Positions 61,875 to 64,000 of a stretch of DNA of 64,000 bases are shown here, piece by piece. The DNA comes from Haemophilus quentini (GTDB taxonomy: Bacteria; Pseudomonadota; Gammaproteobacteria; Enterobacterales; Pasteurellaceae): positions 30,346 to 94,345 of the forward strand of contig MDJB01000057.1 of assembly GCA_001752465.1 (NCBI GenBank), read 5' to 3'. The notes under the pieces were generated by a model. The model was not told where the DNA came from. It saw only the letters and a list, made by a program, of their open reading frames with translations, and did not search any database. A program made the translations under genes and the position numbers. The first letter of the stretch is position 1, and every line of letters starts with the position of its first letter.

Positions 61875-62279
61875 TTAAGGCTGCTGAATTTGTTGCCACA
61901 ACTCTCGTTTGGCTTGGTGATTAAATTGAAATTGTTGCCAACTTGGCGAACGATAAACACGCTCAGCCTGTATGCAAAATGATAAAGTGCGGTCAATTTT
62001 GTCGCTATTTTCTGATAATAACCAATAACGAATAGGCTGCTTACATTCGATATGCTGGATTTGATCGTAATTCAAACATAAGCAATCTTCTTTTTTAAGA
62101 TCAAGGCTTAATAGCACATCAGCCAACAAAGGCGAGCCACTTATATTTTCATCAGAAACAGTGATAAAGCGAATATTCTCAGCAACACTAATTCCTACCG
62201 AACCTTGTAGCACTTCTGGGCGATATAACGTCCACTGGGAAATACCCATTTCTTGTAAAAGAAAATCGCGTCTATTCAT
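61875..62279 (-). CDS. holD: DNA polymerase III psi subunit HolD
   Basis: Clamp-loader accessory subunit linking the tau/gamma complex to chi and SSB. From 62279 (MNRRDFLLQEMGISQWTLYR) it has 134 residues; the start region matches the conserved chi/gamma-binding end of E. coli psi. The remainder is divergent, as usual for psi. holD next to rimI is a widespread gammaproteobacterial arrangement. Two bases separate it from rimI and one from the lipoprotein gene. Confidence 0.9.
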   Translation of the reverse strand: MNRRDFLLQEMGISQWTLYRPEVLQGSVGISVAENIRFITVSDENISGSPLLADVLLSLDLKKEDCLCLNYDQIQHIECKQPIRYWLLSENSDKIDRTLSFCIQAERVYRSPSWQQFQFNHQAKRELWQQIQQP

Positions 62280-62280
62280 A

Positions 62281-62868
62281 TTAACGAGCAATACTATCAA
62301 ATGGATAATCGACTAATGCCTTAATAATCGCACGTTCTTCAGCCTGTGTAAGTTCAACTTGGTATGACGTATAACTACGATAAGCAATAATATTTTTATC
62401 TTTATGTACTAAAGCAACATAACGTTTAAATTTATCACTGGCACAAGCATAATAATCATGAATATCTGATTTCACAGCTTGTAACTGGCACGTCTCTTTA
62501 TTTTTTGCAAAATAACGTTCCGTAATAGCTTTCTCATGAGAAACATCAGTTAAATAGAATGTATCACTTAACACGGCTTTACGAGCCTCACTGTTTTTAC
62601 TTAATGCCAAACTCACAAAACGAGGATCATCACCTTTTACTGCTTGTGTTTGTTTCACATATTTCTCGCCATTGAATTCAATTTCGATACCTTTATCTGA
62701 AATACGCTGAAACTGTGCATCTAACTTTTGTAATACTTCAGTTTGAGCAGGCGTTAATACCGGCTTTGATACTTTAGATGCCTTTTGAGGCGTACCTTGA
62801 ACAAGGTCGAGAACTTGACATCCAGATAGTAACGTTGCCATTAAGGCTGCAGAGAGAATTTTTTTCAT
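62281..62868 (-). CDS. Predicted lipoprotein of unknown function, upstream of holD
   Basis: From 62868 the 195-residue precursor starts MKKILSAALMATLLSGCQ, a lipoprotein signal with lipobox LSGC. The mature part is mostly charged and helical with no motif I recognise. Two cysteines (in ETCQLQ and YACASD) could form a disulfide. Ten in-frame codons upstream of the chosen start are not signal-like. It is first in a one- to two-base-spaced operon with holD and rimI and divergent from rsmC. Function unknown. Confidence 0.8.
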   Translation of the reverse strand: MKKILSAALMATLLSGCQVLDLVQGTPQKASKVSKPVLTPAQTEVLQKLDAQFQRISDKGIEIEFNGEKYVKQTQAVKGDDPRFVSLALSKNSEARKAVLSDTFYLTDVSHEKAITERYFAKNKETCQLQAVKSDIHDYYACASDKFKRYVALVHKDKNIIAYRSYTSYQVELTQAEERAIIKALVDYPFDSIAR

Positions 62869-62914
62869 AAAGGATTTTCCTAAAATAGTTTTAATCAATT
62901 TTTATTAATAATTT

Positions 62915-62923
62915 TGCTAAAAT
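62915..62923 (+). promoter_or_regulatory. Extended -10 promoter for rsmC
   Basis: TGCTAAAAT followed by GC-rich AGCGCG lies 40 bp before the rsmC GTG, the same pattern as the darP promoter. Confidence 0.45.
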
Positions 62924-62962
62924 AGCGCGTAATTTTAACTAATAACCCACAGGATTCAAAGC

Positions 62963-63955
62963 GTGATTTCTCTAGAGAGCCAAGTTTTAGAACGACATCT
63001 TTCATTTTTTGATGGTAAATCAGTATTATTTGCTGGTGGTATTTCTGATAATTTTCCTCAAACATTAGCCTCTAAATGCCCATCAATCCAAATTTGGAGT
63101 TGCTATTTTGACTATACAAGAACGCAAAGTGCGGTCAATTTTTCCCTTGAATTTCAAGAGCAAGCTGATTTAATCGTTTATTATTGGACTAAAAACAAAC
63201 AAGAAGTCAATTTCCAACTACTTCAACTATTAGCTCGGGCGCCTATTGACCAAGAAATATTAATTATTGGAGAAAACCGTTGTGGCGTGCGTTCAGTAGA
63301 AAAAACATTAGAACCCTATGGTGAAATAGCGAAAATTGACTCTGCTCGTCGTTGCGGTTTATATCATTTTTCACTGCAAAACAAACCGCACTTTGAACTT
63401 AAAAATTTCTGGAAAACCTATCAACATCCTACGCTACAAGGCTTAACTATATATAGTTTACCTGGGGTATTTAGTGCTGCGGAATTAGATACGGGCACAG
63501 AGCTGTTACTTTCAACCATTGATAATAAAATAAAAGGAAAAGTGCTTGATCTTGGCTGTGGGGCGGGAGTAATTGGATCTATGATCAAAAAACACTCTCC
63601 TAACGCACCAATTACCATGACTGATATTCATGCTATGGCGTTAGAATCAGCGCGTAAAACACTTTCTGAAAATCAATTACAAGGCGAGATTTACGCCAGT
63701 GATGTCTTTTCTGATATAGAAGGAAAATTTGATTTGATCATTTCGAATCCACCATTCCATGATGGTATTGATACCGCCTATCGAGCAGTAACAGAGCTCA
63801 TCACGCAAGCAAAATGGCATCTCAATCAAGGTGGAGAATTACGCATTGTCGCCAATGCATTCTTGCCTTATCCTGAGTTACTTAAACAACATTTCGGTGA
63901 TTACGAAGTTCTTGCTCAAACAGGAAAATTTAAAGTGTATTCAGTGAAAAATTAG
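62963..63955 (+). CDS. rsmC: 16S rRNA m2G1207 methyltransferase RsmC
   Basis: SAM-dependent guanine-N2 methyltransferase of 16S rRNA position 1207. The 330 residues have a degenerate N-terminal methyltransferase-like half and a catalytic C-terminal half with VLDLGCGAGVIG and the catalytic NPPF (IISNPPFHDGI). It starts with GTG and has AGGA upstream. Two uptake signals lie in it and a terminator follows. Confidence 0.95.
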   Translation: MISLESQVLERHLSFFDGKSVLFAGGISDNFPQTLASKCPSIQIWSCYFDYTRTQSAVNFSLEFQEQADLIVYYWTKNKQEVNFQLLQLLARAPIDQEILIIGENRCGVRSVEKTLEPYGEIAKIDSARRCGLYHFSLQNKPHFELKNFWKTYQHPTLQGLTIYSLPGVFSAAELDTGTELLLSTIDNKIKGKVLDLGCGAGVIGSMIKKHSPNAPITMTDIHAMALESARKTLSENQLQGEIYASDVFSDIEGKFDLIISNPPFHDGIDTAYRAVTELITQAKWHLNQGGELRIVANAFLPYPELLKQHFGDYEVLAQTGKFKVYSVKN

Positions 63956-63965
63956 AAATAACAAT

Positions 63966-63990
63966 CCGCACGTAAAACGTGCGGTTTTTA
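63966..63990 (+). terminator. Intrinsic terminator of rsmC
   Basis: CCGCACGT and ACGTGCGG (8-bp stem, AAA loop) are followed by five T, 10 bp past the rsmC stop. The arms resemble, but do not match, an uptake-signal pair. Confidence 0.85.
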
Positions 63991-64000
63991 GGCTCCCCTA

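Overview
The window is a 64 kb piece of a Haemophilus influenzae-group chromosome (H. influenzae or a very close relative such as H. haemolyticus). The base composition is AT-rich. I read about 46 exact copies, on both strands, of the 9-base Hin-type DNA uptake signal (AAGTGCGGT or its complement). Nearly every gene has a recognisable Pasteurellaceae counterpart. Coding is dense, with short or overlapping junctions. I see no prophage, insertion sequence, CRISPR array or tRNA/rRNA operon.

Layout: 1-1121 is the end of a dipeptide transporter operon (dppD tail, dppF). 1150-8226 holds a secreted ATP-dependent DNA ligase, gmhA, the arginine transporter artPIQM, an Opa-like outer-membrane barrel, sprT and metK. 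8311-10486 is a folate (p-aminobenzoate) cluster: a PabA-like amidotransferase facing pabB and a short PabC-like gene. 10525-14965 has tmaR, serC, hisC, grxD and ompA (P5). 15320-22520 has a ydiJ-like FAD/Fe-S dehydrogenase, a small DUF559 nuclease gene inside inverted repeats with a decayed second copy, a hotdog thioesterase, hemH, cnoX and trxB. 22583-26788 has cydDC, the 4.5S SRP RNA gene and nrdG. 26845-32831 has hpt with a candidate small RNA upstream, pmbA, darP, lptCAB, ptsN and rapZ. 32871-52324 is pheA followed by lpxC and the complete dcw cell-wall/division cluster, read right to left from mraZ to lpxC. 52528-63955 has a CstA-family transporter, a small zinc-ribbon membrane protein, fdhD, the selenocysteine formate dehydrogenase fdxGHI with fdhE, then rimI, holD, a lipoprotein and rsmC.

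How the genes work together: lptCAB and lpxC serve lipopolysaccharide export and lipid A synthesis, and gmhA starts heptose supply for the core. The dcw genes make peptidoglycan precursors and the divisome. fdxGHI with fdhD and fdhE forms a respiratory formate dehydrogenase that needs UGA read as selenocysteine. nrdG, cydDC and hemH fit a facultative anaerobe with heme-dependent respiration.

Regulatory signals read directly include three tandem MetJ-type boxes at metK, an ArgR-like palindrome over the artP promoter, three GTGG repeats at exact 10-bp spacing before mraZ, a perfect CRP consensus between cstA and the zinc-ribbon gene, and several intrinsic terminators, three of them made from inverted uptake-signal pairs.

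Most worth a second look: (1) the DUF559 gene is enclosed by about 50-bp imperfect terminal inverted repeats, each able to form two hairpins, next to an internally deleted derivative, which suggests a small mobile or formerly mobile nuclease element; (2) a complete promoter-to-terminator unit of about 100 nt upstream of hpt that matches no RNA I know; (3) PtsN has lost its phospho-acceptor histidine (Lys68), in a locus that also lacks rpoN and hpf; (4) a long structured fdxG leader and an in-frame UGA with a SECIS-like hairpin.
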